Counted from the first letter of the stretch, positions 10,329 to 21,990 are shown. The stretch: 64,000 nt of DNA from Cyrtodaria siliqua (GCA_037043455.1 JAWPHD010004483.1:62001-126000); one strand, 5' to 3'. The notes: generated from the letters alone by a model not told the origin. Translations and numbers: made by a program.

Positions 10329-13310
10329 TGAATCTAAATCTGAATCTGAATAGGTACGTCGAAGTAACCAATACTGGCTTTTATTCAACGGGATGGTGTG
10401 CGCGTAAATTTAGTCTGGTAATGTCAATTCACGTTTGAAGCTTTCGATGGTCTGTTGCTTCACAATATTGTCACTGAGTTTATTCCAATCTATCACTGTT
10501 CTTGGGAAGAAAGAGTATTTGAAGTTGTCACTTTTTGTCTGTATTAATTGGAAACACTTTGTGTTATTGTTCACTTGGTTTGCAACAATGTTTTTATGTA
10601 TATAGTCCTCGTATTTCTTAGCTCTAATTGTTCGTTTAGGCCTAAGGGGATTTAGATAGTGTTCAATATTAATAGCTGGGACGTGCCCTTCCACCACCTT
10701 GTACAGGAACGTCAGCCGCTGGTGGCGTCGTCTTTCTTGTAGTGGGGCCAGTTCCAGGTCCTTCAGCATGGCGGTCACACATCCATCTTGTCTGGATCTG
10801 TAATCCTTCTTGATGAAGCGTGCGGATGATCGCTGTATCCGCTCTAGCTTGTCTATTTCGCCTTGCTGGTAGGGGTCCCAGATAACACACCCATATTCCA
10901 GTTTGGATCGGATCAGTCCGAGGTAGGCGTTCTTCCGGCAGCTAGAAGGACAGTGCCTTAGGTTTCTTCTCATGAATCCAAGGGTAGAGTTAGCACGTTT
11001 GGTGATTTTCGATATATGTGTAGTCCATTTCAGGTCATCAGAGAATGTAATTCCAAGGTAAGGATTTTCTTGAACTTGTTTTAGAATATCGCCGTCGTTG
11101 GTGTAAAAATAGCTTGACTTCTGTTTGCTGCTGAGGAGATAGCATTTCTTGGCATTGAACTTCATACCCCAATCATGCGCCCATTGTTGTAGATTTTTGA
11201 GGTCTAATTGGAGGAGTTCGTGGTCTTTGATGGAGTTAATAGTTCTGTATAATAGACAGTCATCCGCGAACAGGCGTATGTGGGACTTGACTCTCTCGGG
11301 CAGGTCATTGATGTGGCAGAGGAACAGCAAAGGCCCTAACACCGTGCCTTGGGGTACGCCGGATCCTACTGGGACGTGTCGGGACTTCTCACCTTCCACC
11401 ACCACGCACATTTCACGCTGTTGGAGGAAGTTGGCAATCCAGTCGAGTAGGGGGCCACGGATACCATAGTTCTCAAGCTTTAGGAGAAGTCGTTGGTGGG
11501 GTATGGTGTCAAATGCTTTGCTGAAGTCCAGAATCATTGTGTCGACCTGTTTATTCTTGTCATAGTAGCCGAGTAGATCGTGAGCTGTGACGACTAGTTG
11601 TGTCTCCCAGGAGTAGCCTGAACGGAAGCCATGATTGAGGTCGGTAAGTACCCTGTGTCTGTCTAGGTGGTCGAGCATATGGTGACAAATGATATGTTCC
11701 AGTAGTTTGGATAGGACACAAGTGAGGGACACTGGGCGGTAGTTCTCTGGAGTATGGCGATCCCCTTTCTTGAAGACCGGCGCAATGTTGGCGCTTCTCC
11801 AGTCCTTGGGTAGCTCCCCGGTGTCAACTGACTTTTGGAAGATGGCGGTAATGGCTGGGGTGGCTTCTGTCGCACACGCCTGGAGGACTCTGTTTGGTAT
11901 CTCGTCTGGGCCAGTTGCCTTCCTAATGTTGATATTTTTTAGAAGCTTCAGTACCCCTTCTTCCCCAATATGTAGTGCGGGTATGCTCTCATCTATGTGG
12001 TTGGAGAGTGGAGGGGGTGGCTGGTTGTTGTTGTCCTTCGTGAAGACTGACTGGAATTGGTTGATCAGGATCTCCGCTTTACCTTTACAGTCGCTGACAA
12101 GGTGGCCATGGTTCCGTAGAGGGGCGATGCCTATGTTGTCTTCCTTCTTGGACTTAACGTAGTTGTAGAAGGGTTTGGTGTTGTTGTTTTCCAGGCCTTC
12201 GTTGATAACTTTATTGATATGGTCCCATTCAGCTTTGCGGATGAGCCGTTTAGTTTCCTTTTGGCATTTTCTGTAATTTGTCCAGATGTTGGTTTTCTTG
12301 GCCTTTTTGAAGATCCTAGCTTTCCGCTTGAGCTGTCTTTTTACTTCTTTTGTGATCCATGGTGTTGCATTTCTTGAAGTCTTCATTTTGGATGGGATGT
12401 TTTCTTGAATTGTTGTGTTGAGCATTTCTTTGAAGGTGTCCCAGAGATGGTGTACATTGGAATTGTTTCGGTATAGTCGTAGGATTTCTGTAGAGATGGT
12501 TGATATGTCTTTCTTTAGATTTTCCCAGTTGGCCTTGGAGAACGTATAACATTTCCTGGGTTTCTGTTTGGCATAGTATGGCTTGGTAACGGAATCAGCA
12601 ACTACAATGTCATGGTCGGAGATACCAGGTGCGTTGGAAGTGGATTTAATGAGTGATGGATTTGTGGTAAATATAAGATCCAAAATGTTGTTTTCTCTAG
12701 TTGGCTTGTCGTGCACTTGAGTGAGATTGAAGTCAATGGACAGGTCAAGTAGAGCCTGTTGAACATCTTTGTCTTGAGCATCTCGCTGTACAGAGAGGTT
12801 CTGCCAATCTATGGCGGGGCAGTTGAAGTCGCCGGCTATAATGGTGAGGCGTTCTTTGTCGTTCATCGCCAGGTTGATTGACTTCCGTAGTTCGTTCACA
12901 TCAGCCATGTTTCGATGGGGCATGTAGAATGAGGAGACTAGGAGGTTCTTCTTTCCCTTGAGTTTCACTTGGACCCATTCTACTTCACATTTCGTGACCA
13001 GTTCAGGTTGTTCCTCAGCTATCAGATCCTCGTGTACTAGGACGAAAACTCCCCCTCCGAGTGTTCCTCTATCGTTTCTGTAAGCTCTGTAGTGGGTTGG
13101 GAATACTTCGCATGACTGAATGGCGTCGGGGGCTGGAGATTTACCTGGCTGAATGCCCTTTAGCCACGATTCTGTGCCGCAGACTATGTCAGGCTTTATG
13201 TAGTGGAGGGCTGCTTGGAGTTCTGCGCTTTTCCCACCACCAATGCTCCGGCAGTTGACGTTCATAATCCGAAGATTCTGTTTTTCTGAAACGCAAAACA
13301 ATGAAGAGTT
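10329..13310 (-). mobile_element. CR1/Jockey-type non-LTR retrotransposon, 5'-truncated but intact ORF2
   Basis: On the minus strand the element runs from about 13310 to a 3' tail of ATTCAG-like hexamers at 10329-10352, roughly 60 bp past the ORF2 stop. Short tandem 3' ends rather than poly(A) fit the CR1-like superfamily. There is no ORF1 or 5' UTR, so the copy is probably 5'-truncated just upstream of the endonuclease. A target duplication was not found. The exact 5' boundary is uncertain. Confidence 0.85.
10410..13301 (-). CDS. Non-LTR retrotransposon ORF2: AP endonuclease and reverse transcriptase
   Basis: The 963-codon frame has no stop or frameshift. Residues ~10-235 form an exonuclease-endonuclease-phosphatase domain: NVNCRSI near 14-20, the TES acid near 44, GDFN near 157-160 and SDHD at 228-231. 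Residues ~450-700 are the reverse transcriptase: KATGPDEIP, NYRPVSL, LDFSKAFDTIPH near 591-602, SGVPQGTVLGPLLF near 647-660 and the catalytic FADD at 678-681 (F in place of the usual Y). A conserved C-terminal region follows (LGITFSDDLKW, FFPRTVIDWNKL). The first ATG is codon 13; the listed frame opens at a TTG, and the true start was probably lost by 5' truncation. The intact frame suggests recent insertion. Clade assignment within CR1/Jockey is not certain. Confidence 0.93.
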   Translation of the reverse strand: MFCVSEKQNLRIMNVNCRSIGGGKSAELQAALHYIKPDIVCGTESWLKGIQPGKSPAPDAIQSCEVFPTHYRAYRNDRGTLGGGVFVLVHEDLIAEEQPELVTKCEVEWVQVKLKGKKNLLVSSFYMPHRNMADVNELRKSINLAMNDKERLTIIAGDFNCPAIDWQNLSVQRDAQDKDVQQALLDLSIDFNLTQVHDKPTRENNILDLIFTTNPSLIKSTSNAPGISDHDIVVADSVTKPYYAKQKPRKCYTFSKANWENLKKDISTISTEILRLYRNNSNVHHLWDTFKEMLNTTIQENIPSKMKTSRNATPWITKEVKRQLKRKARIFKKAKKTNIWTNYRKCQKETKRLIRKAEWDHINKVINEGLENNNTKPFYNYVKSKKEDNIGIAPLRNHGHLVSDCKGKAEILINQFQSVFTKDNNNQPPPPLSNHIDESIPALHIGEEGVLKLLKNINIRKATGPDEIPNRVLQACATEATPAITAIFQKSVDTGELPKDWRSANIAPVFKKGDRHTPENYRPVSLTCVLSKLLEHIICHHMLDHLDRHRVLTDLNHGFRSGYSWETQLVVTAHDLLGYYDKNKQVDTMILDFSKAFDTIPHQRLLLKLENYGIRGPLLDWIANFLQQREMCVVVEGEKSRHVPVGSGVPQGTVLGPLLFLCHINDLPERVKSHIRLFADDCLLYRTINSIKDHELLQLDLKNLQQWAHDWGMKFNAKKCYLLSSKQKSSYFYTNDGDILKQVQENPYLGITFSDDLKWTTHISKITKRANSTLGFMRRNLRHCPSSCRKNAYLGLIRSKLEYGCVIWDPYQQGEIDKLERIQRSSARFIKKDYRSRQDGCVTAMLKDLELAPLQERRRHQRLTFLYKVVEGHVPAINIEHYLNPLRPKRTIRAKKYEDYIHKNIVANQVNNNTKCFQLIQTKSDNFKYSFFPRTVIDWNKLSDNIVKQQTIESFKRELTLPD

Positions 13311-13886
13311 AAAGTAAAATTATATTTTGTAATCAAAACATTATATTCAGATTTTGGAAACTAATTTGGTGCGTTGATAGATGATTAATTAAAGGATAAT
13401 GATAAAAATATTTTTAAAAAATCATCTTTTTGATGTTTGTATTGGTGTATTTGCATGAAATTGAAAAACGCTGGGCTCAGTTATAGAAACGCTGGGCTCG
13501 TCTTTAAACCATTATTACAAACTAAATTAATTATCAAATTCTAATTGTATTTTTCACATTGGTTATGTAAAATGACTCATTCTAAATATGATTAAAAAAA
13601 AATAAAATATTATTTTGTAAATAAGGGTACCAAAATGATACACATGATGACGTCACAAGAGGCAGACTACGATGGATCGCAACAGCTCACCCTGGACCAT
13701 CTGCGTTTGATTAACATTGAGAGATGTGCACCTGTCGTGTGATGAGGGCCTCCCAGCGGTTTTGGGGATCTGGGGAACATGGCCAATTATTTTTAGGGAT
13801 CTGAGGAACATTGACATTTACTTTAAGGGATCTAGGGATCATTATTGTCAAAGTGTCCAGTTTCTTTTGCAACTGAGTATACAAGC
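13311..13886. other. Spacer, no gene recognised
   Basis: AT-rich. A short stretch at 13760-13840 repeats 'gggatctggggaacat' three times with decay. The 61-codon ORF across it is not supported. Confidence 0.5.
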
Positions 13887-16417
13887 CTACCCGTCTCTAT
13901 AATTTCCGCGGAATTCCGAAAAAAAGCCGCGGAATAAATTCGGAATTCCGTTCTTCGGAGTAATGGACATAGGTTCTAATAGAAAATAATTCGGACTTCG
14001 GAAAAAAATAACAAAGAGATTCCTCGGACAAAATCATTTTCCTCGGAAAGTCTTCGGCTTTCCGATTTCTTCGGACAAAATTGTCCGAATACGTATTTCT
14101 TCGGAAAACATTCAGGCATCAGCAATAGTTCGGTAAATATTCGGACATCGGAATTTCCTTCGAAAAATATTCGGACATCGGTATTACTTTCGGAAAATAT
14201 TCGGAAAATATGCTGACATCGGCATTTCCTCGGACATCGGCATTTCTTTCGGAAAATATTCGGACATTGGTATTGCTTTCGGAAAATATTCGGACATCCG
14301 CATTTATTCAGAAAATATTCAGACAGAAATAATCTTTAAAATTAAAAAACAATTAAAATTTATTTTTGAATAAAGAAAAGCGGAACAAATTCCACTTTTT
14401 ACTAATCGTTCTTTCCTCTTATTGGACATGTATCCGATTTCTGATCTTCTTTGACAAAATTTCGATTTGGTTCCGAAAATATTCAGATTTAATTTGTGTT
14501 TACCAGCAGAAAAACACCGCAATTCTGTTGTTGAAATTATTCCAATTGCTTTCTTGATTTCCGGAACAATCTGGTTCTCTTTGGAAAATCGTTCAAAGAA
14601 AATCGTTCGCTTTCAAATTTCTGCAGAAGCAAATCTATTAATTATATTAGTCATGCATATTGACAAAAGGTTCATAATGGCCTGCTGCAAATGTATATAA
14701 TATATTATTTCAATGTGTACTGATATAGTAAAAATTAACCTTGTAACTGCCAGTTTTGAAGTAATTTTTTCTACATTAGGCGAACGTGTTTGTGTCCGAA
14801 ATGGCCTGCTGAGTTACTTCCCTTATATGCATTATCGCCATTTACACATTTTCAAATAGTTATCACAATAATTTGTTTTTTGTTGAATGTAACATGTAGC
14901 GAACTGGAAATACAGTACAGTAATGAATCAATGTAATTTAGACTGTATTATGAATACCTGTTCGGTTTAATATAATTATATTCTTATAGATCTACATGTA
15001 CATATACAAAATTTATCCATAAATCCTTGTGCAGACTTAACAGGGACTGTATGTTAAAATAATAATAATAATAATAGACTTTATTTATTGAACATTTAGT
15101 TTGTGAACTAATCTTCCATGTGGCCCTCTAGTTAACAGGTCCTGCTATTAATTAAGCTCATATAATGCTTTGAAAGCTTAAACATCATGCACAAATTCTG
15201 GCGGCATCTTGATTCTATAACTTTTTAATAATAAGACTTACTTTTATCATAGATCTACATACTGCTGTATATCCATGCTTTTATGGTATCCTGCCTGTAT
15301 ATCCTTGTTTTATAAGTTAATGTATCACTCCTAAGTCACTTTTAAAAACAATATTTCATAATTATGTATTATTGTTCCAAATAAATATGCCAGATATTTC
15401 TGTATAAACACACTCACTTGTGTTTGAATATAGTAGCACCAGTTCCATTGGCTAATAAAAGTCACATGACTAACTGTAACACAGTCAACTCCTAAGGTCT
15501 TAATTAATTTACACACATCAGATGTGATCAGAGTAACATTATAGCATATGGGTATCATAAATTTATTAGTATGAGTGCTGGATATCTGTATTAATTAGCT
15601 TATCTCAAGTATTCATGATCAAAAGTGTATCATGAGAATAAGTTAGTACAGGGTCCTTATATATAAGATGCTGGTTAGTACTAAATAATCTGGGAGTAAG
15701 ATTTTTTAATTCTTACTGTAAATAAGCACTTACAATATATACATTTTTTTTTAATTAAAAAGAATTGTAGTGCTTATTTGCATATAGTATAGTCAGGGTT
15801 TTTTATATTATAGTATAAAAACACTTTTATAGTGTAGAATTTCTGTGTATCAAAAAGAGAAAGATCTAACTACCACAAAAAATTGACTGTCATAATTATA
15901 TGGCCTAACATGTGTTAAGAATGACGTAAAACACCATTCAAAGTAACTTGTTAGAGAAGAGCACACATTGCATAACAATTTCTAAGTTAAAAAATTACCT
16001 GTCACGAATCCTAGACTAGTAGTAAATTTCGCGTTAAATTAAATGTATTTGGTGTATACGCGTAAAATACATCAATTTCACCGCAAATGTTTCAATTGAA
16101 AAAAATAACTTGAATGATGATGAAAATGAATAATGTTAAACATTTCTAAGTTCTCTTCCGAATCAAAAAATGACTATGTCCATACACTGAAGCAGTTTCC
16201 GAATGATAAATCGACTAAGTTCTCATTTGCCGAAAAATTATGTAATGTCCGAATATTGTCCGCTGAAAAAATTCCGAAGTCCGACAAATATTCCGAAGAA
16301 ATGTATGGTTTTCCGAATTCGGACTTATTTTCCGAACATTTTATGTAATTTCCTATATATTTCCACGGAAATCTTCGGAATTCCGATTCGGACATCGGAA
16401 ATTCTACAGACGGGTAG
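13887..16417. mobile_element. 2.5-kb non-autonomous TIR element with TTCGG/CCGAA subterminal repeats
   Basis: The ends are inverted: CTACCCGTCTCTATAATTTC at 13887 against the reverse complement of 16398-16417, which reads CTACCCGTCTGTAGAATTTC (18 of 20 match). Both ends share a nearby GGAATTCCGAA. Left subterminal DNA (13905-14340) is packed with variants of TATTCGGACATCGGAATT; right subterminal DNA (16135-16395) carries the complementary TTCCGAA / CCGAATTCGG forms. The interior is AT-rich with no ORF worth naming. No target duplication was identified, so the superfamily is open. Confidence 0.72.
15057..15076 (+). repeat. (AAT)n microsatellite
   Basis: About six AAT trinucleotides in the interior of the TIR element. 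Confidence 0.85.
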
Positions 16418-17925
16418 AGTGCCTCGAAGCAATTACTCAATGATTTGACAGCTGCCAGAGCAACAACAAAATAAACCATTTTAGTTCACGACTAAATACA
16501 CCATTAACATAATAGACGCGAGTATACTGTAACAGGCCCTGCGTTGTACTTCTCCAGATCCAGAAGTTTAATAAAGATTGTATGGAACTGATCATGACAA
16601 AGAATCTTACGAAATTTGTAAATCACGCCACTATAGAAGTCAGGATGTGATTCGCCTTGTCGCAGATGAGTTCTTAAAGTGCTTTTATATTGTAAAATTA
16701 GATAAGGGTTAGTATAACACAAATTTGCGGATTTTTTTTTTGAAGTTTATGGTAACGTATCCCTGATGGAGTAGCGTTTTTTTTTATTTCCTAACATTGA
16801 TTAACTTATATAAATATGCTGTGCTTCAACCAGAGACATAAACTATAAACTGCATTTAGTTTATGTCTATATATGCTTCAACAACTGACCTTCAACTTGC
16901 ATAGGTGAACTTCATGGAGGGAAACTTCATTATCTGTAAACCTAAATACAACTTTCCCCTGCCACATAATCACATATGTGGAGTATTAACGATTGTTTAA
17001 AGTTTGATTAGAATGTCATAGATAAGAAAGTGTGGGTTCAAGCAGAGGTTTTTCAATCAGTTTAACGATAACTAATGCATCCATATATATTATTCTAAAT
17101 ATTGTTTCTATTTGTATGACAGTACATGCCTAGTGCTTTTGCCTGGTAAGAACACCAATGAAATTTACTTTCTGGACAATATTTAAAATCCGAATTTTTA
17201 AGTGTACATTTGAAATAATTTAATTTGAGTTCTGATATATTTGTAAAATTATTTATAACAAGAACGCTTTTTCAAAATCTGAGAAATATAACAATGCCAG
17301 TTTTGATTGTAGTCTTCAACATGGTATAATGCTTCAAACAATAACCTTATGTCCTCAGCCATATATCTACCTTTTTAGAAAACCAGTTTGTGAATTATTT
17401 ATTAGTGACGTTAATTCTATTTGCTATGGAGTTTGTTGCTATTTTATAATCTACATTTAAATTTGATTGGAGGCCAATAATCTATATGAGCCGTTTGTTT
17501 CCCTGGTTTAGGTAGAAGAGTTATACTGCTTTTTTTTGTAATTTTGTCATGTTGTTCATTTGCAGAGATTTTTTAAATGAATTTATGTCACAGGATGACA
17601 TATACGGGTATTAAGAACCTGTATATCTCACCATTGTGTTTGTGTCTACTTTCTCTTTACCTTATGTTAGACATTTCAAATTAGGATGACCACCTTTAAA
17701 CTTCCGTAATATTTCACAGTTGAGTAAATTTAACCTTTGACACAACTAACCTGGCGGGAAAATCATGCGCACAGTTGAACATCTCAGTTGGTAGAGAAAG
17801 AACAGAAGATATTGCCAATTTGCAATCTGTTATATTTATCTTGTAAAAGAAAGTATATATATTTAGGTTAGTAATATGTTTGTCTATGAGACATGTATCC
17901 ATCATTGTGTTAATTACTTTTCTCT
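16418..17925. other. AT-rich spacer
   Basis: No exon, repeat or element recognised. Short ORFs (16504-16722, 17714-17905) lack domains. Confidence 0.5.
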
Positions 17926-18102
17926 GGAAATTGAACTGTACATGAAAATTGACGAATTCTTATAAACTAAATAACTCCTAAAATAGGAGTTATTTAGTTT
18001 ATAAGAATTCGTCAATTTATTTAGTTTATAAGAATTCGTCAATTTTCATAGGAGTTATTTAGTTTATAAGAATTCGTCAATTTTCATGTACAGTTCAATT
18101 CC
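17926..18102. repeat. Palindromic element with a reiterated arm
   Basis: The outer arms pair: GGAAATTGAACTGTACATGA at 17926 against TGTACAGTTCAATTCC ending 18102. The inner arm GACGAATTCTTATAAACTAA occurs once on the left, while its complement TTAGTTTATAAGAATTCGTC occurs three times on the right, separated by short pieces of the same arm. The structure would form a cruciform or hairpin. It is MITE-like, with no ORF. Confidence 0.8.
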
Positions 18103-18737
18103 AAGATGGCGATCCTTTGTTATTTTTCAATTATAACTTTCTTGTTCATTCAGCCTGTTATTATGTCTGAATGTATTTTTCTATATATACAATACTTTAC
18201 TTGTGACTATATTAATTGAGATGCTATTTCCATTCATCATTGTTATTTCCATTCAGGCATTGCCTTTATTCATTTTATTCATGTCATCGTTATCATGCAT
18301 TAGACTCATACATTGTTATAAATATATATTCAGATATACAGAGAACAAACGAATCTTGTGATTGCCTTATGCAAGAGTTCTTCAACCAGCATCAACGTCC
18401 TGAGGAATCGGTTTCCATATGCGGTATTACAACATATAAATCAGTATGGACTGTGTATACGGAAACTGAGTTTGGTTGCTCTATTATTTTTTTTGTAGGT
18501 AGGAATTGGTACCATTTTTGTAGTTAGACAGAGCAATTGAATTTAAGTTTCAGGTTGATTGCGTTCATTGTTTACATTATTTTGAGATAATAATTGTGAA
18601 TTTGCAATTGATCAAGTGACACTGTGTTGTGAATTGAAGTGAATGTTGACTTGTGAAGGGTTTTGTTGTTAACTACATGGTAATATACTAATACGGTGAT
18701 ATAGTTATGCTCTTCAAAAATTAAAGTTATATAATGT
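18103..18737. other. AT-rich spacer
   Basis: A 103-codon frame at 18216-18527 has no recognisable motif and a composition like its surroundings; I do not call it a gene. Confidence 0.5.
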
Positions 18738-19983
18738 GGCGAGCTTACACTGCAATGGTTCAAATCTTATTTGTCAGATAGGAAACAAGTCGTATCTTTG
18801 AAAGTTGCTCTTTCTAAGGAACAAACAATAACGTGTGGGGTACCTCAAGGGTCCATACTAGGACCTTTAATGTTTTTGGTGTTCATCAATGACCTTCCCC
18901 TTGAACTGAATGGCATTGTTTCTAATACAGATATGTATGCAGACGATACTACCATATACGAAATAAACGAATCCAAAGATATAATAGAAATAAATCTACA
19001 GAAAGCTCTTGATATTTTGAAAGTCTGGTGCGTGCATAACGCTATATGGTATTAAATGCGTCAAAAACGAAAGTCCTTTTGGTAACCACACCACATCGAC
19101 GTGCCAGATTAGAAAATAAATCACTTTCTTTGCGCTATAATGACATTGATTTACAGATTACTGCCGGTGATAAAATTTTAGGAGTAAATATAAATGAAAA
19201 TTTAAAATGGGATGACCACATTGTTTATTAAGAAAAAAATAGCAAGAAATGTATGGTTGCTGTCAAGAATAAAATATGTTATTCCTTTGAATTATCGAAT
19301 TATTTTCTATAAAGCTTACATACAGCCACATCTAGACTTTTGTAATGTAATCTGGGGTAACACAAGTCGAAAAAATATCAACAGCCTTTTAATAATGAAA
19401 AAAAAGGGCATGTCACGTTATTTTAGGTGAACAGTATAGTACTTTTCAAGCCGCTATGGAACAACTAAATTGCCTCACAATTGATCAGCGAATTATACTT
19501 CAAAAGGCCAAATTCATGTATAGAGTTTCGAACAATACTGCCCCTTCATATATTTCCGATATGTTTACTACTCGTAATTCAACTGACAGAAGTCTTCGAT
19601 CACTAACTGATACTAATTTTAGTATTCCTAAGCCTAATCGGAAACTTTTCAAGGGCAGCATGTCTTACTCCGGGACCATTTTATGGAATAATATTCCAAA
19701 GCACATTCAGAAGTGTGCAACAATGAAAAGTTGTACAAACAACTGCATGAAATGGATAAAGGAAAAACAATATTAAACTCTTAGATATCATCTCATCTTA
19801 TTATTGTGTAAATATCGTTCAAACTACCACCACCAACAATGTTATTATGTTTACATATATCTTATGTATCTTGCCTTTCTTGTATTTTATATCATGTATT
19901 TGTTGCTTAGGGACCCAAGGAAGATTAGTACAAACTAATTGGGTCACCCTCGATAAATAAAGACTTTCAATTCAATTCAATTC
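18738..19983 (+). pseudogene. Degenerate CR1/Jockey-like RT with (TTCAA)n tail
   Basis: The sequence opens mid-RT (LTLQWFKSYLSDRKQVVSL) and continues with GVPQGSILGPLMFL, the catalytic YADD within MYADDTTIYE, a 'KTKVLLVT' segment and LGVNINENLKWDDHI. At least three frame changes follow, near 19050, 19215 and 19430-19455. The C-terminal part covers 19456-19776 (NRKLFKGSMSYSGTILWNNIP). The 3' UTR contains AATAAA and ends in TTCAA repeats at 19966-19983. The copy is 5'-truncated inside the RT and cannot encode an enzyme. It is not a copy of the intact element at 10.4-13.3 kb. Confidence 0.88.
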
Positions 19984-20223
19984 TAAGTGCTATAGTACAT
20001 TAACGTGATTGACTATTAGTAAAGCAATTCAGCATTTAATTTATTAAATGGCTGCAATACTTGGTTATTGCTGTTGGAGAGTAGAAACACTTGAGTTAGG
20101 AGTTAGTGCACTGTGATATTGACACTTTAAAGAGATTGTGATATAATTATAAAACAATATAACGTGATATAGACACATAAATATTGTAGTGTACTGTGAT
20201 AGTATACATATTAAATATTCATT

Positions 20224-20522
20224 ATGGCTGAAGGATCACATGAGAATGTAGAGGAATTTGAAAAGAATATGATAGACTATGAGATACAGTATAGTGTCAG
20301 CGGATGAGAAGAAACCAAAGATAGAGATACATCCACCACCAAGACCTCCATTGCCTATAGAGCAAAGGGACTCATGGAATCGAGGACCTTATGTACAGCC
20401 GCCAAGACTTCCGCCATTTAGTGGTGAACAACCAACCTCACTCAAGGAGGTTAGTTATGACATGTGGCGTCATGAATGTAGACGTATGATGCTTGAGGAG
20501 ACTCTAAGGTTTGGTGCACCCT
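20224..20522 (+). pseudogene. gag-like N-terminal remnant, frameshifted
   Basis: An ATG at 20224 opens MAEGSHENVEEFEKNMIDYE. The frame shifts near 20279 and continues to 20522 through a proline-rich stretch and PPRLPPFSGE, followed by VSYDMWRHECRRMM. The 'P-LP-FSGE ... V-YD-W--E' pattern is one I associate with molluscan Ty3/gypsy gag and domesticated PNMA-like gag proteins. No capsid, zinc knuckle or pol follows, so only the first ~100 codons remain. The downstream end abuts the repeat at 20521. Confidence 0.5.
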
Positions 20523-20625
20523 AGAACCGGCTTAAACCCCCAGTGGCCTACTTTGCCACTGACCGTTCCAAGGCGGTAGCCCTATTGTCAAACATTTTGT
20601 GTTTGTGATGTCGTTTGCATTTATT
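20521..20625 (+). repeat. Dispersed repeat, 'gaccgttccaaggcggta' family, copy 1
   Basis: Shares the ordered blocks 'cactgaccgttccaaggcgg', 'attgtcaa' and 'gtgtcg'-like segments with 36213-36310, in the same orientation. In this copy it directly follows the gag-like remnant. It may be part of a retroelement's untranslated region. Confidence 0.65.
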
Positions 20626-21239
20626 ATTGCTTTTGACTTCTTGTTTGTCTGTTTGCGTGTTTGTTTCTGTGTTTTTTGGTTGACTGTCCTCCTTGAATGC
20701 TACTTTCCCTGTCCGATCTGTTTATATTTCTTTTCATGGCACAATAGTATTATTTGTGCCGTGTGGCGACCGTAATAAAAAAGTCTCCCCGTACATCCAA
20801 TCAATATTGTTATTTTTACATCCTACAGGGATTGTATGACATTCATTGGTCCAGTTTTTCCTTAAACACGTGTGTTTCATATACCGCGTTGAAGGTTTTG
20901 TGCTGATCGACATTTTGGCCCATTTTATTAGGGTTTCCTTAACTTTCCTCATTATTTTGTATTAGACACTGATGTCGAGTTTTGGACCTCTTTTAACAGT
21001 CCGTAAGTTTACTAATATTATTTCTTATGGATCTTTGATACGATTCTATTTCGTATCTCCAATAAATACTAATTGGCCTTTATTTCGCTTTTCGCAGAAT
21101 GGTATTACTCTCCAAATTAACAATTATGAGTCTATTAGTTAAAACTTTAAAAATAAATCTTTCACCTCTTCGGTTACACTCTGCGTCATCAATACAAATT
21201 CCACAAAGTTACCCAAAAAAAAAAAAAAAGGCCTAACAA
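20626..21239. other. Spacer ending in a poly(A) run
   Basis: T/G-rich then AT-rich, with no gene. A 15-base A run at 21215-21229 may be the tail of an old retroposed sequence that I could not identify. Confidence 0.4.
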
Positions 21240-21242
21240 ACC

Positions 21243-21990
21243 GTGTTAATGGATCGCTTCAAGATCGTGATTTTAAAGCGATTTAGAAGCGGTCCAACTT
21301 CACATGCAAATGAGCTAATGGATCGCTATTTAATATTCCTGATAAAATCTGTTATAAACAAGAAGCAGCATTTATTTCCAGAGTAACGCACTTGGATCGC
21401 TTTATGATCGCGATCCTGATTAAATGGGAAATGCATCACGATCCATTAGTGGTTTTGAATGGATCGCACTCCTTATACAACTTTTAATGGATCGTGTATG
21501 GATCATGATCCAAAAGCGATCCAGTGTTTTACCAAATGGATGTCTTAGTATAACGTAACACTATAAAACCACTAGTGGATCACGATCTAATACACATTAG
21601 AATGGATCGCTCTAGAATCGCACAGCTAATTAATGGCTGAGTTTCAGTCCAATAATTTTTCAGAATGGATCGCTTTAGGATCGGTATTATGCAACACTAT
21701 TATACATTCTAATGGATCGCATTAAGATCGCTATTATGTAAAACTATGTACATTCTAATGGATCGCCATTATGTAATACTACGTACATTCTAATGGATCG
21801 CATTAGGATCGCTATTATGTAACACTATATACATTCTAATGGATCGCATTAGTATAGCTATTATGTAAAACTATGTACATTCTAATGGATCGCATTAGGA
21901 TCGCTATTATGTAACACTATTATACATTCTAATGGATCGCATTAGGATCAAAACCTTTTGAATCGCTTTATGATCGTGATCCATTAACAG
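21243..21990. mobile_element. MITE with internal GGATCG-rich tandem repeats
   Basis: The termini are inverted (GTGTTAATGGATC at 21243; GATCCATTAACAG ending 21990), with a further inverted AAAGCGATT a few bases inside. Both ends are flanked by ACC (21240-21242 and 21991-21993), a candidate 3-bp target duplication. The body is saturated with TGGATCGC/GCGATCC motifs, and 21700-21950 is a ~45-bp tandem array. There is no ORF. Confidence 0.72.
21660..21955 (+). repeat. ~45-bp tandem array, five to six units
   Basis: Units read ATTCTAATGGATCGCATTAG, then GATCGCTATTATGTAA and an ACTATGTAC-type spacer. One unit is shortened by deletion of its second half. It lies inside the GGATCG MITE. Confidence 0.88.

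Noticed and set aside
11149..12162. 106- and 130-codon plus-strand frames
   Set aside because: Antisense shadows of the intact minus-strand retrotransposon ORF.
16133..16479. Frames of 71-101 codons on both strands
   Set aside because: Produced by TTCCGAA-type repeats at the right end of the TIR element.
18216..18527. 103-codon plus-strand frame
   Set aside because: No motif, composition like the surrounding AT-rich DNA, no splice signals.
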